The notes: generated by a model from the sequence alone, not told the origin. Shown: positions 27,989 through 37,160, numbered from the stretch's first letter. The stretch: DNA of 51,006 bases from Bacteroidales bacterium (GCA_012517855.1 JAAYUD010000013.1:1-51006), one strand, 5' to 3'. A program made the numbers and translations.

Positions 27989-29461
27989 ATGAATAAAGTA
28001 GATAGCCAACTTTTGGTCATTTTCGGCGCTTCGGGCGATCTGACAGCTCGCAAGCTATTGCCCGGAGTTTTCGTTCTTCACCAAAAACTATTGTTACCGC
28101 ATAACTTCTGTATCTTAGGTGCAGCCCGTACGCAACATACCGACGAAGAATATCGTCTACTCATGAAGGATCATCTACTCGAAGAGTTGAAAGATAAGAT
28201 ATGTAGTCCTGCACTAGTCGATTCTTTTCTGAAGCGGGTATTCTACCTCTCTTTCGATTCTAACGACTCTTCGGATTATGCCAAACTTAAAGAGAAAATA
28301 GACATTCTGCAACAGCAAAAGAAGCTGGAAGACCGTATTCTCTATTACTTGGCTACGCCTCCAATCATGTACGAGCGAATCCCTACGTTTTTAAAGGAAA
28401 ATGGATTGAACGTAACAAAGACTCATGACGGATGGAGAAGAATCATTGTAGAAAAGCCTTTTGGTACCAGTTTGGATTCGGCGCAACGTTTGAACAAACA
28501 TTTATCACGCATTTTCCAAGAAAAACAAATTTACCGCATAGACCACTATCTGGGCAAAGAGACAGTTCAAAACATCTTGGTGCTTAGGTTCTCGAACGGT
28601 ATCTTCGAACCTCTATGGAACCGCAATTACATCGATTCTGTCGAAATAAGCGCAACAGAAAAACTCGGTGTCGAAAAGAGGGGCAAATACTATGACGGAG
28701 CGGGCGCACTACGCGACATGATTCAAAATCACTTGATGCAACTCATGGCGTTCGCCGCAATGGAACCGCCCTCTTCATTCGATCCGGAAAGAATCCGCGA
28801 CGAAATAGTAAAAGTCTTCCGTTCTTTACACGCTTACTCCGAAAAAGAGATGAATTCTCTAATAGTAAGAGGACAATATCAAGGCTATCGCAACGAACCG
28901 GATGTTTCTCCGACATCAAATACAGAAACGTATGTGGCCATGAAAATGTATATTGACAACTGGCGATGGAGCGGTGTACCATTCTATATTGTAACCGGAA
29001 AGAAAATGTCTGAAAAGGCATCCGAGATCACCATAAATTTCAAATCGACTCCGCAACAACTGTTTATAGGCCAATGCTCGGGATCTTCGTGCAACAAACT
29101 CGTCATTCGAATTCAACCGGACGAAAGCATATCAATAAAATTCGGATTGAAAGTGCCGGGGGCAGGATTCACAGTACGACAAGTCGGAATGGATTTCCGC
29201 TACGACTCGCTATCGTCCGAAAGCCTACCCGATGCTTACGAACGATTGTTACTCGACGCCATGTTGGGAGATTCGACCCTTTATGCACGCAGTGACGCAT
29301 TAGAAGCCAGTTGGAGCATTATCGATCCGATATTGAAATATTGGCAAGAAAATGGCGAAAAAGGAATCTTCTCATACGATGAAGGAGAAGATGGACCGAC
29401 AGAAAGGAGGACATTAAGTATCCCAAAAGAAACATGGACATGCGAATTGAATAATAAATAA
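27989..29461 (+). CDS. zwf: Glucose-6-phosphate 1-dehydrogenase
   Basis: The 490-residue protein performs the first step of the oxidative pentose phosphate pathway, making 6-phosphogluconolactone and NADPH. Signatures are LLVIFGASGDLTARKLLP at the N-terminus, VEKPFGTSLDSAQRLN, and the active-site motif RIDHYLGKE. LFIGQC, VQVRPDE-like VIRIQPDES and DAYERLLLDAMLGD follow. Length is standard. It lies between gnd and pgl; pgl starts 4 bases after the stop. Confidence 0.97.
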   Translation: MNKVDSQLLVIFGASGDLTARKLLPGVFVLHQKLLLPHNFCILGAARTQHTDEEYRLLMKDHLLEELKDKICSPALVDSFLKRVFYLSFDSNDSSDYAKLKEKIDILQQQKKLEDRILYYLATPPIMYERIPTFLKENGLNVTKTHDGWRRIIVEKPFGTSLDSAQRLNKHLSRIFQEKQIYRIDHYLGKETVQNILVLRFSNGIFEPLWNRNYIDSVEISATEKLGVEKRGKYYDGAGALRDMIQNHLMQLMAFAAMEPPSSFDPERIRDEIVKVFRSLHAYSEKEMNSLIVRGQYQGYRNEPDVSPTSNTETYVAMKMYIDNWRWSGVPFYIVTGKKMSEKASEITINFKSTPQQLFIGQCSGSSCNKLVIRIQPDESISIKFGLKVPGAGFTVRQVGMDFRYDSLSSESLPDAYERLLLDAMLGDSTLYARSDALEASWSIIDPILKYWQENGEKGIFSYDEGEDGPTERRTLSIPKETWTCELNNK

Positions 29462-29465
29462 GTAT

Positions 29466-30170
29466 ATGATTTTAAAAAATTACACAGATCCGACCATTGC
29501 CCTACGTGCAATGACAAACGAATTGAAACAAATGATCTTGAAGAAAACTCAAGAGCAAAGTTTTCATCTGGCACTGTCTGGCGGAAATACCGCCAGACAA
29601 ATGTTCAATCTGTGGACAAAAGAATATGCTACCGAAATAGACTGGAACAAACTCCGCTTTTATTGGGTAGACGAACGGTGTGTTCCTCCCACCGACGAAG
29701 AGAGCAACTACCTACATGCCAATAAATTATTGTTTACTCCTTTGAATATAGAGCCTGCGCACATCTTCCGCATCAGAGGAGAATATCCTCCTCTCGAAGA
29801 GTCGGTGTATTACTCTAATCTAGTAAAAAAGGAACTTTCCAAACAAAATGGCATGCCTCACTTTGACGCCATCATTTTGGGTATAGGAACCGATGCCCAT
29901 ACAGCATCTATATTTCCCAACAATCTTGCGCTACTGAACGATGACAGACTTTATACCGTTTCGAGACACCCGGTAAGCGATCAATACAGAGTCACAATGA
30001 CGGGAACCTTCATTTTAAACCACACTCCCCTCTTTATTCCAGTCTTCGGATCGGACAAAAAGGATATGATAAACAAGTTAAAACGAACATTATTCGAAGA
30101 AGACATGACTCCTGCAGCATACATTCTAGCCAAAGCTGAAAATGCGACTATTTTTACTGATATTGCATAA
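29466..30170 (+). CDS. pgl: 6-phosphogluconolactonase
   Basis: The 234-residue protein hydrolyses 6-phosphogluconolactone. It belongs to the NagB-like (DevB) family: SFHLALSGGNTARQMFNLW (phosphate loop), FYWVDERCVPPTDEESNY and DAIILGIGTDAHTASIFPN are diagnostic. Length is normal. It completes gnd-zwf-pgl, so the whole oxidative branch is encoded in one probable operon. Confidence 0.95.
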   Translation: MILKNYTDPTIALRAMTNELKQMILKKTQEQSFHLALSGGNTARQMFNLWTKEYATEIDWNKLRFYWVDERCVPPTDEESNYLHANKLLFTPLNIEPAHIFRIRGEYPPLEESVYYSNLVKKELSKQNGMPHFDAIILGIGTDAHTASIFPNNLALLNDDRLYTVSRHPVSDQYRVTMTGTFILNHTPLFIPVFGSDKKDMINKLKRTLFEEDMTPAAYILAKAENATIFTDIA

Positions 30171-30264
30171 GTCTGCCTATGTTTTTAAGCACTGACTACT
30201 TTAAAACGTCATAGTGTCTAACAAACAAGATATTATACCCCAGTTGAATCCTCGTAAACCGTAC

Positions 30265-30690
30265 AAAAATGAACATCCTTGAATATTCTGATACTTTCTT
30301 ATCCAAACAAGGCCCTAGGCATACCCCAGAGAGCATTTTATTATTAATAAAGTGATAAAACGTAAGCTAAATCAGGATAACGGCATAAGCAAGATACATA
30401 TAACACACTGATAGACAGACAGAAATTGATAAGTATGAAAATTTATTTTTGTCCTTATAAAAATAAATTTTCATAAGGACGAATTTTTGTGTTCGTCCTT
30501 ATCATTTTTCAAGACCGCCGCACAAAAATATGAAAACGTAAGGTCACACCCCAATATGAGATAAGAAAGTATCAGTATTGCAGCAAATATTCATCTCAAA
30601 AAACGTTCTGAAAAATGACTTCGAGATGACATTATATCAATCAGCATATTGTTATGTCAATTGGGTGTGCATGTAGGAAAAACAAAAAGA
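30265..30690 (-). repeat. Dispersed structured repeat, copy 1 (about 420 bp)
   Basis: Read on the minus strand this matches 46197-46619 in order and spacing. The shared blocks are TGCACACCC followed by ATTGACATA, ACCTCGAAGTC-like TCTCGAAGTC plus TTTTTC-GAACGTTTT, GAGATGAATATT, ATACTGATACT, AAAAATGATAAGGACGAA, CATAAGGAC and, at the far end, GATAAGAAAGTATCAG. A perfect 16-bp inverted pair GATAAGAAAGTATCAG occurs at 30560-30575 and (complement) 30288-30303, and ATAAGGAC/GTCCTTAT arms between them can form hairpins. It has no coding potential. It may be a MITE-like element or a structured RNA family. Boundaries are approximate. Confidence 0.75.
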
Positions 30691-30733
30691 GGTTATCTGC
30701 TAATAACAATAAATGATAAGTTTTGAAACATAT

Positions 30734-30777
30734 GACATGTACTGAATAAGTTTGTGTCAACTTATTCAGTACATGTC
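30734..30777 (-). terminator. Perfect 19-bp hairpin after the small basic protein gene
   Basis: Arms GACATGTACTGAATAAGTT (30734-30752) and its exact complement (30759-30777) enclose a 6-base loop, 2 bases after the minus-strand stop at 30780. No long T-run follows on the minus strand, but position and stem strength suggest a terminator. Confidence 0.65.
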
Positions 30778-30779
30778 AG

Positions 30780-30962
30780 CTATTCTTGAGCTCCTCTGTG
30801 CTTTGGCTTACGAGTGTACATTTTTTTGGACCGATGCGTTTTATCTATCGAATGAAATCCAGGTCCCAAAAGTTCTTGTTCGGCAGAGCGGCTGCCCTTG
30901 CGAGCTGCCTTGACATAGTCTGACATGGTGATAGCTCCAAACTTGCGTTTACGTATTTTCAT
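30780..30962 (-). CDS. Small basic protein of a Bacteroidales family
   Basis: From MKIRKRKFGAITMSDYVKAA the product is 60 residues, very basic, and ends YTRKPKHRGAQE. It resembles short Bacteroidales proteins with the layout K-K-x-G-x-I-x-x-x-x-x-Y-x-x-A-x-R-x-x-S-R-x-x-E, then H-R-S-K-K-x-Y-x-R-K. I recognise the pattern but know no function; nucleic-acid or ribosome binding would fit the charge. A longer start at 31037 adds 25 residues without family character, so I chose 30962. A strong hairpin follows. Confidence 0.6.
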   Translation of the reverse strand: MKIRKRKFGAITMSDYVKAARKGSRSAEQELLGPGFHSIDKTHRSKKMYTRKPKHRGAQE

Positions 30963-31221
30963 CGCGTTCTTTTTTTTATTTTTGCCGTTTTGGGTTGTAT
31001 TTGCTCCCCTTCTTAATGAGGCACGAAGATACGTCAAGCAAATGAAAATTCAAAATAGAATTTTGCATTCAGAAAAGTTTTCAAGAAATAAATGATCCGT
31101 ATAAAAGACAGATCGGCTATTTTTTGCTTCTTTTTCTTTATCATTTAGCAAATAACATCTATCTTTACATAACAAAGGTTGATGTAGGCATTAAAAACAC
31201 AAACTTAGCATACAGACGATT

Positions 31222-31932
31222 ATGAACGTAAAGAAATTTATTTCGGAATACAGAGAAGCATTCGGAGAAAAAGCTCCTCTCCCTATTGTATTCAGATACA
31301 CAAACCAACCGGTAGCGCAGACGGAAAAGATAGGCGGATGTTTCTTCAAGGGATTGCAGGCCGTACGGCAAGGGCAGCCCATCAGCCTCAATGCAGCAGT
31401 GATAGGCTGCATGGGTGGACAATTCTATACGGGGTTTACTGAAATGCCCGAATATATCCCAGACTTTGTATCGTTTAAAGAAAAATACAAAAAGACACCC
31501 GAAATGGTTATTGATTTCATAGAAAAAAGGGAAGTAACAAAAACAGATAAAAAATACCTTGACTTCATACGCATCGATCAAGTAAAAAGTTTGGAAGATA
31601 TGGAAGGGCTACTTTTCTTTGCCACTCCCGATATGCTTTCAGGACTTTGTTCGTGGGCATTCTATGATAATAATGCTCCAGATACAGTAACTGCCATGTT
31701 CGGGTCGGGGTGTTCCTCTGTAGTAGCCTGCGCAGTACAAGAAAACAGACGAAAGGGGTATCGTACTTTTATCGGACTTCTAGATCCCTCGGTGAGACCG
31801 CACGTAGGTGAAAATGAACTTGGTTTCGTGATACCTCAGTGTCGCTTCGAACAAATGAGCAAAACGATGCGCAAATGTTGCCTCTTTACCACCCATGCAT
31901 GGGGAAAGGTCAAAGAGCGGATGGAAAAATAA
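31222..31932 (+). CDS. DUF169 family protein
   Basis: The 236-residue protein matches the DUF169 family: FISEYREAFGEKAPLPIVFRY near the start, GGCFFKGLQAVRQG, IGCMGGQFYTGF, FGSGCSSVVACAVQE and GENELGFVIPQCRFEQM near the end. Several conserved cysteines (GCMGG, GSGCSS, RKCC) could bind metal or a cofactor. The family is found in anaerobes and methanogens and has no firm function. A helical protein is encoded 58 bases downstream. Confidence 0.8.
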   Translation: MNVKKFISEYREAFGEKAPLPIVFRYTNQPVAQTEKIGGCFFKGLQAVRQGQPISLNAAVIGCMGGQFYTGFTEMPEYIPDFVSFKEKYKKTPEMVIDFIEKREVTKTDKKYLDFIRIDQVKSLEDMEGLLFFATPDMLSGLCSWAFYDNNAPDTVTAMFGSGCSSVVACAVQENRRKGYRTFIGLLDPSVRPHVGENELGFVIPQCRFEQMSKTMRKCCLFTTHAWGKVKERMEK

Positions 31933-31990
31933 CGAGCAAGACAACTCACGTGTATATATACCTATATATAATATCTATATTGCCAAAACA

Positions 31991-32521
31991 ATGAAGAGCA
32001 GCAATCCGTTCAAAAAAAGACTGTCGGGAAGGATTCACGAGGATGACATTCAAGAAATAACCTATCTAACACAGGGAGAACAAAATAATATCAAAAAAGA
32101 AGCATTGTATGAACTGCTCTTTGACGCAGACAAACGAACATCGGACAATGCAGCATGGGTGTTTACACATTTTGATCTACCTAATAACGAATGGCTCTAC
32201 AACAAACATGAAGAATTGATAAACGAAGCCATGAAAACGAGTAGCCGAACAAAATGCAGATTGATATTGACACTTCTGAACCGACAACCGTTTGCTAAAG
32301 ACAAGATACGGACAGACTTTCTTGACTTCTGCCTGGAACGTATGACAGATACAAACGAACCTATCGGCATACGATGCTTGTGCATGAAGCTTGCCTATGA
32401 ACAATGCCATTTTTTCAGAGAGCTGAGCAGTGAGTTTAAAGCTGCCCTAGAAATCATGGAGCCCGATTTCCTGGAAGCCGGCATAAGAACTACGCGGAAA
32501 AACATATTGAAAAAACTTTAA
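31991..32521 (+). CDS. Helical hypothetical protein, HEAT-like
   Basis: The 176-residue product from MKSSNPFKKRLSGRI has no motif I can name. It is almost wholly helical, with paired helices such as EALYELLFDADKRTSDNAAW and IGIRCLCMKLAYEQCHFF that resemble HEAT/armadillo repeats. It may be a protein-binding adaptor. I chose the ATG at 31991; the frame extends upstream over the DUF169 end without a good start. Confidence 0.6.
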   Translation: MKSSNPFKKRLSGRIHEDDIQEITYLTQGEQNNIKKEALYELLFDADKRTSDNAAWVFTHFDLPNNEWLYNKHEELINEAMKTSSRTKCRLILTLLNRQPFAKDKIRTDFLDFCLERMTDTNEPIGIRCLCMKLAYEQCHFFRELSSEFKAALEIMEPDFLEAGIRTTRKNILKKL

Positions 32522-32547
32522 TAGTATATGGTTAAGCGGGCTTCTTT

Positions 32548-32578
32548 TTTGACTTTCTATAAATAACCTTTATCTTTG
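32548..32578 (+). promoter_or_regulatory. Promoter of the TerB-DnaJ gene
   Basis: TTTG (32548-32551), 19 bases, then TATCTTTG (32571-32578) matches the Bacteroidota consensus. It lies 43 bases upstream of the start at 32622. Confidence 0.78.
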
Positions 32579-32621
32579 CAGCGTACAAATAGCACAATAT
32601 TAACTTTGTATTTTTCAGAAT

Positions 32622-33398
32622 ATGGCAGCAGGTAAATGGATAGGCGGAATAATGGGCTTTATGACAGGAGGTCCCTTGGGAGCTTTGGCTGGTTTAGCGG
32701 TGGGCGCATTATTCGATGCACTCAGCGGAAACGTATCGAACAATGTATCCGGCGAATATTCGCAACAACAGATGTACGAAGGACAGCGCAACAGCTTCCT
32801 CTTCTCGCTACTGGTTCTTGCTTCGTATATTATCAAAGCCGATGGAAAAGTGATGCACAGCGAAATGGAAGTGGTGCGCCGCTTTTTGCGCACCAATTTT
32901 GGTGAGGCTGCTGTAAAACAAGGAGAAGAAATTCTGTTGAAACTATTCAAAGAACAAGACCAAATGAATAGCACTAATCCGTATGCTTTCAAGCACACCA
33001 TACGTGATTGTTGTGAACAAATAGCAATCAACCTAGGCGAAGGCGAGCGGTTGCAGCTACTCAATTTCCTCGTTCTCATATCTCAAGCCGACGGCAATGT
33101 AAGTCCGGAAGAGATCTCAGCATTGAGAGAAGTGGCGCAGTATATGCATCTGTCGGCTCAAGATATTGATTCGATGCTCAATCTGGGCAGTAACAGTCTG
33201 GATGACGCCTACAAGATTCTAGGAATATCAGCCAATGCTACCGACGACGAAGTACGCTCCGCATATCGCCAGCAAGCCCTGAAGCATCACCCCGACCGCG
33301 TAGCTACATTGGGAGAAGACATTCGTAAAGCCGCCGAAAAGAAATTCAAAGAGATAACAGACGCTAAAGACCAGATATACAAAGCAAGAGGGCTCTAA
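32622..33398 (+). CDS. TerB domain plus C-terminal DnaJ domain protein (DjlA-like)
   Basis: The 258-residue protein has a Gly/Ala-rich hydrophobic N-terminus (residues 5-32, IMGFMTGGPLGALAGLAVGA), a TerB-like helical domain of about 60-185 (YIIKADGKVMHSEMEVVRRFL), and a C-terminal J domain of about 193-258 (DDAYKILGISANATDDEVRS, KHHPDR). This is the DjlA layout: a membrane-associated co-chaperone that stimulates DnaK through the HPD motif. It has its own promoter and ends 31 bases before the convergent YjbQ gene. Confidence 0.9.
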   Translation: MAAGKWIGGIMGFMTGGPLGALAGLAVGALFDALSGNVSNNVSGEYSQQQMYEGQRNSFLFSLLVLASYIIKADGKVMHSEMEVVRRFLRTNFGEAAVKQGEEILLKLFKEQDQMNSTNPYAFKHTIRDCCEQIAINLGEGERLQLLNFLVLISQADGNVSPEEISALREVAQYMHLSAQDIDSMLNLGSNSLDDAYKILGISANATDDEVRSAYRQQALKHHPDRVATLGEDIRKAAEKKFKEITDAKDQIYKARGL

Positions 33399-33429
33399 TT
33401 GACGTCTGCGGCCTTTCTTCTTATTTTTC

Positions 33430-33840
33430 TTACTCCATGATAGTGGCAACCAGCTCCCTAGCACCACCATAATCCCTAAACTCGCAAAGATAGATGCCTT
33501 GCCACATACCCATATTCAGTTTACCCCTGGAAATAGAAATCGTTAGACTTACACCTACAACAACAGATTTGGCATGACTCGGCATATCATCACTACCTTC
33601 TAGCGTATGGCGATAATATCCGGTATGCTCCGGAACCATTTTATCGAATATCGTTTTCAAATCGTAGCGAACATCCGGGTCTGCATTTTCGTTGATGCAC
33701 AGTCCACAACTCGTATGCTTCACGAAAAGATAAAGCAATCCTTTCTCGGGCAACTGAGGCAGATGGCGCACTACTTCTTGCGTTATCAAATGGAAGCCAC
33801 GCGCTACCGGCTTCAAAGTAAACTCTACTTGTTGTATCAT
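33430..33840 (-). CDS. YjbQ family protein (UPF0047)
   Basis: The 136-residue protein shows the YjbQ signature: HTSCGLCINENADPDVRYDL and HAKSVVVGVSLTISISRGKL, then GMWQGIYLCEFRDYGG. YjbQ proteins have been linked to a secondary thiamine-phosphate synthase activity; the true physiological role is not settled. The conserved His and Asp residues that bind metal are present. A -7-like element on the minus strand (CAAAAATA, 33862-33869) lies just upstream. Confidence 0.88.
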   Translation of the reverse strand: MIQQVEFTLKPVARGFHLITQEVVRHLPQLPEKGLLYLFVKHTSCGLCINENADPDVRYDLKTIFDKMVPEHTGYYRHTLEGSDDMPSHAKSVVVGVSLTISISRGKLNMGMWQGIYLCEFRDYGGARELVATIME

Positions 33841-34389
33841 AGTAATACCTTATTTTGAGTACAAAAATACAATATTTTTCGGCATTAAAGACAGTGTCTC
33901 ATTTTAGAAATGAAAACAAAAAAATTTCAATAAAAATGAAAACAAAATGCATTTTTAGTTTTTATCATTCAAATATAAACATTATATTTGTTAGTGAATA
34001 TCATAAAAGGATGGTGAAACCATTTAGAAAGACATCTAAAGAAAGCTTTTTAGAAAAACCTGATTTTGCATCCGAATAAACAGAAATAAAAATATACAGA
34101 CAAAGCATTGAGCAAATTGACAGATAAGTTATAAGAAGAGAGAGAAAAACAAGAAATAGTCCTTATCAATATAGAGAACTATTTCACCTTTCGGCAAAAA
34201 ACCTTATTTAAAGACCGGACCAATGCCGAAACACATTCTACATACATTCGAATCTCTTACATAAAGGGGGCAAAAGTGTATACAGAGAATAATAACGGAC
34301 AGCAACCGACTATATGGTTGCTTGTCCGTTCCTCAAAAATTTGAAAGAAATATACAGTATAAGTGGAATTAGACTAAAGACAAAGCCCT
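33841..34389. other. Intergenic region with candidate promoter elements, a micro-ORF and an orphan hairpin
   Basis: No recognisable gene. It contains a palindromic pair CAAATATA/TATATTTG (33970-33990) that resembles back-to-back -7 elements, a 22-codon open frame at 34011-34079 (MVKPFRKTSKESFLEKPDF and three more residues), and a hairpin at 34294-34330. These could mark a small transcript, but each is weak alone. Confidence 0.4.
34294..34330 (+). terminator. Orphan hairpin upstream of the small GNAT gene
   Basis: AACGGACAGCAACC (34294-34307) pairs with GGTTGCTTGTCCGTT (34316-34330) with one bulged base. No annotated plus-strand gene ends just before it and no strong T-run follows. It may end a short unannotated transcript or lie in the leader of the GNAT gene. 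Confidence 0.4.
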
Positions 34390-34641
34390 ATGGAAATCAA
34401 ACATGATACAGAAAACCGCAAAGCATGGACCGAGAAGGATGGTTATACGGCCTACGTAGAGTATGAATTGGAAAACGAGACATTGAACATTGTACACACC
34501 TATGTTCCAAGTCCACTCGAAGGTCAAGGCATTGCTTCCGAATTAGTGAAATACGTATACGACTATGCCTTGCAAAAGAATCTAAAGCCAGCAGCAACTT
34601 GTTGGTATGCGTCGACATGGCTGAAAAAGCACATGGAATAA
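34390..34641 (+). CDS. Small GNAT-fold acetyltransferase (YjdJ/Gtn-type)
   Basis: The 83-residue protein matches the short GNAT-like family with ENRKAWTEKDGYTAYVEYE, then HTYVPSPLEGQGIASELV (the acetyl-CoA loop G-Q-G-x-A) and ending in CWYASTWLKKH. These compact proteins keep only the core of the GNAT fold. The substrate is unknown. Length is normal for the family. Confidence 0.85.
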   Translation: MEIKHDTENRKAWTEKDGYTAYVEYELENETLNIVHTYVPSPLEGQGIASELVKYVYDYALQKNLKPAATCWYASTWLKKHME

Positions 34642-34668
34642 ATAAAGAAGACCGCCAATATGAACAAA

Positions 34669-36759
34669 CTACAAAGATAAATTGCTCATAGACGAGGTTA
34701 TATCAAAGTCAAAATCCGGATAATTGTAAAGTTCGAAACGAGGTTCGGTATCACTTTGGGTATAGTTCCATATAGACTGATAGCCGTCCAGATTTTCTCC
34801 CATCTTATATAACTGTCTCAAATAAGCGGACAACGATTTGTTTTCGACTATAAAAATCTCACCCATATGATCTATAATAGGACTATGACGACGAGTATGA
34901 TCGTGAGTAAAGCAAAGAATCCGCCTCCCTTTATCTGTTATTCCAATCATTTTGAAACTCATACTTTTGCCTATTGCAGGCAAATTGAGCACGCTGCGAT
35001 CTGTAGCCATAAAAGGCAGTCGATATTTCTTCATAAACCGGCGTATGGTAGTAGCTATGTCGCCACCTTCATCCAGTTTTTGAACAAGTTCATCTGCTTG
35101 TTTGGATGTGAGATGACCAAACATTTTCTCTTCCATTTGCTCTTGTATGGAACGACTATTTGGAGTAAAAACAGCATAATTTTCCATAAATCCCTTCACC
35201 GAAAAAGTGTAATAACATAGTATACCCAAATCATTTAACGTTTTGCGCAACTTAGCCGTATGTCCACGTCTTGATGCAGCTACCGTATATACCAGTTGAT
35301 TAGTGATGAGCCATCCGGACGAAAGAATCTTCTTGATACCCTCTTTGGCACAAGGAGTGACCTCCAGCGGCGATTGAAAGTGCGTCTGAATAATAAACTG
35401 TTTGACGCCTATAGCCGCCGCTTTCTGCCGAAATTCGCTAAGGATATCTATCAGTTCATCATCAATTCTCATAGGCAAATACGCCAGTAGCCTAGTGCCC
35501 AAACGTACGCGCTGCAATTCGGCATACTTTTCTCCATCAGCCCTGTCTTCGTTCGCTTTACGTTTGCGATAAGCCATGTGGTACACTGCACTCAAAATAT
35601 TCCGAAGCGTTTTGTTCTGACTCATCAGAGCATCCCCTCCGGTGATAAGAATATCTCTCAGTTGGGTATCTTCTTCAAAATAAGTCATCAGTCTGTGCAA
35701 TTTATGATTCCATGCTTCTTTAGGCCTGAGACTTTCAAATTCGAAGTTCAACCTCTTGCTTTGAAAATCGTACATACGTTGACAAGACGCACAAAGCCCT
35801 CCGCAAGCACGCCCCATGGTGTCGGGAATCAAGATAGCGACTTCGGGGTAACGGCGATGTATATTATGACCGTCGGGCAGAAGCCATCCGGCAGCATTCG
35901 GTTTTCCTTCTTCAATCAAATCTTCCTTTTCCCAAGCGCGGATATTTCCATAAGTATCGACTAGCTGGGGTGAATAAATAACATAGCTTCGTATCGTTTC
36001 ATCATCATAGGTACGCGTCACATCGAGCAACGACAAATAATAAGGAGTAGCGAAAAAAGGCATACCTTTATGATATGCCGTAGTCAATAGATATATGGTC
36101 GAAGTAGACAATGAACAAGCCAGAAAACGATTCAGTTCGGCTGGTGTCTTTACGGCCATAGCAAGCTGGAAGCGAAAATCATCCCACCAGAACTTCACTT
36201 GCTCATATTTCTGATCATAACTCATTCCTTCGGCGAAATGGAAACGCGACAACAATTTCTTTCGGTTTTCGATCTTTTGTATCAACAAATGCAGCATTCT
36301 TTCTTTATTGGCCTCTCTTATTTCGACAATTTTAGGATCAATCCCCGAAGACCACCTATCCATATCGAGCTTCCTCTTAGATATTTTAGCAACGTTAGTA
36401 TAACTCAAACGCCGAAACTGATAGAAAAGGTCGATAAAAACATCTGTACTGATTTCTTGTTCTTCGAGACTGTCCGTGAGGAATTTCCACAATAGAGTGA
36501 TTGTATTGACAGCGATTTTTTGACCGGTAGAGAGCTCATCTATAACCTGTCCGTCATAATGAATAAGCAATAACAATTGCCCCACCACATCTTCTTTGGA
36601 AGAAGATTGGGCACATACATATTCTTCGAGGAATTGCTTAAACTGTACGACATTCTGGCTTGCAGCCGTTATGTCTGTCAAATAAGGAAATTCTTTGTTG
36701 TAAAGTTGTCGAAGTTGTAATAAAGTAGCAGATAAGACGTTTTCTATCTTCATAGGCAT
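34669..36759 (-). CDS. Long KamA-like radical SAM protein
   Basis: The 696-residue protein has a KamA/EpmB-type core in its second half: the cluster motif ACGGLCASCQ with C319, C323 and C326 (CxxxCxxC), DILITGGDALMSQNKTLRNI, and GVKQFIIQTHFQSPLEVTP. Lysine 2,3-aminomutases move an amino group using SAM and PLP. Here the usual PGGGGK segment for PLP reads NLPAIGKSM, so PLP binding is less certain although a Lys remains. The first 300 residues are an extra helical region that ordinary KamA (about 420 residues) lacks. It may act on a protein or an unusual amino acid. MKIEN at 36753 is an alternative start. Confidence 0.82.
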   Translation of the reverse strand: MPMKIENVLSATLLQLRQLYNKEFPYLTDITAASQNVVQFKQFLEEYVCAQSSSKEDVVGQLLLLIHYDGQVIDELSTGQKIAVNTITLLWKFLTDSLEEQEISTDVFIDLFYQFRRLSYTNVAKISKRKLDMDRWSSGIDPKIVEIREANKERMLHLLIQKIENRKKLLSRFHFAEGMSYDQKYEQVKFWWDDFRFQLAMAVKTPAELNRFLACSLSTSTIYLLTTAYHKGMPFFATPYYLSLLDVTRTYDDETIRSYVIYSPQLVDTYGNIRAWEKEDLIEEGKPNAAGWLLPDGHNIHRRYPEVAILIPDTMGRACGGLCASCQRMYDFQSKRLNFEFESLRPKEAWNHKLHRLMTYFEEDTQLRDILITGGDALMSQNKTLRNILSAVYHMAYRKRKANEDRADGEKYAELQRVRLGTRLLAYLPMRIDDELIDILSEFRQKAAAIGVKQFIIQTHFQSPLEVTPCAKEGIKKILSSGWLITNQLVYTVAASRRGHTAKLRKTLNDLGILCYYTFSVKGFMENYAVFTPNSRSIQEQMEEKMFGHLTSKQADELVQKLDEGGDIATTIRRFMKKYRLPFMATDRSVLNLPAIGKSMSFKMIGITDKGRRILCFTHDHTRRHSPIIDHMGEIFIVENKSLSAYLRQLYKMGENLDGYQSIWNYTQSDTEPRFELYNYPDFDFDITSSMSNLSL

Positions 36760-36920
36760 TTTTTTATTTATAACAGTTTGATCACAGTGAAATTTGAAAT
36801 TCGATTGGGCAAAAACGATAAACTCTTGTACATCATATCATGAATACTCCATAACATGACTCTATTCTCTGTAAAAACACAGAAAGAGTTTATATCTAAA
36901 AATGGCGAAATTCTTTCTTG

Positions 36921-36950
36921 CAAATATAATAGAAAAATTTAAAAAAGCAA
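36921..36950 (-). promoter_or_regulatory. Candidate promoter of the KamA-like gene
   Basis: On the minus strand TTG (complement of 36948-36950), 19 bases, then TATATTTG (complement of 36921-36928) fits the Bacteroidota pattern. The resulting leader would be about 150 bases. Confidence 0.55.
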
Positions 36951-37160
36951 TTTATATGATACCTAATAAATGCAATTTTATTATCTATTAGTATTCTATA
37001 CACTCCTTTTTAGAATACATAGAATACGGATGATTCCGTTTATTGTGCATCGAAAAAGTGAAAAGCAGTACAAGCATACTCCAAACGACACTATCGAAAA
37101 ATATGTGTGGCAACAGATGAAGTTTTAACAAAAGAGTATACGATTATTATTTTTTTTTTC

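Larger units (their letters stand above)
30171..30779. other. Intergenic region dominated by a dispersed repeat
   Basis: No gene is seen in these 609 bases. Most of it (about 30265-30690) is copy 1 of a dispersed repeat that recurs inverted at 46.2-46.6 kb. A long hairpin at 30734-30777 ends the neighbouring minus-strand gene. The first 90 bases after pgl show nothing clear, and no terminator for pgl is obvious. Confidence 0.65.

Noticed and set aside
30265-30690. CRISPR array or tRNA cluster in the repeat-rich gap
   Set aside because: The repeats are few, unevenly spaced and of inverted type, with no regular spacers; no tRNA arms were found.
34011-34079. 22-codon frame as a confident gene
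   Set aside because: It is too short to judge, has no known family, and the purine-rich stretch abuts the ATG too closely for a normal ribosome site.
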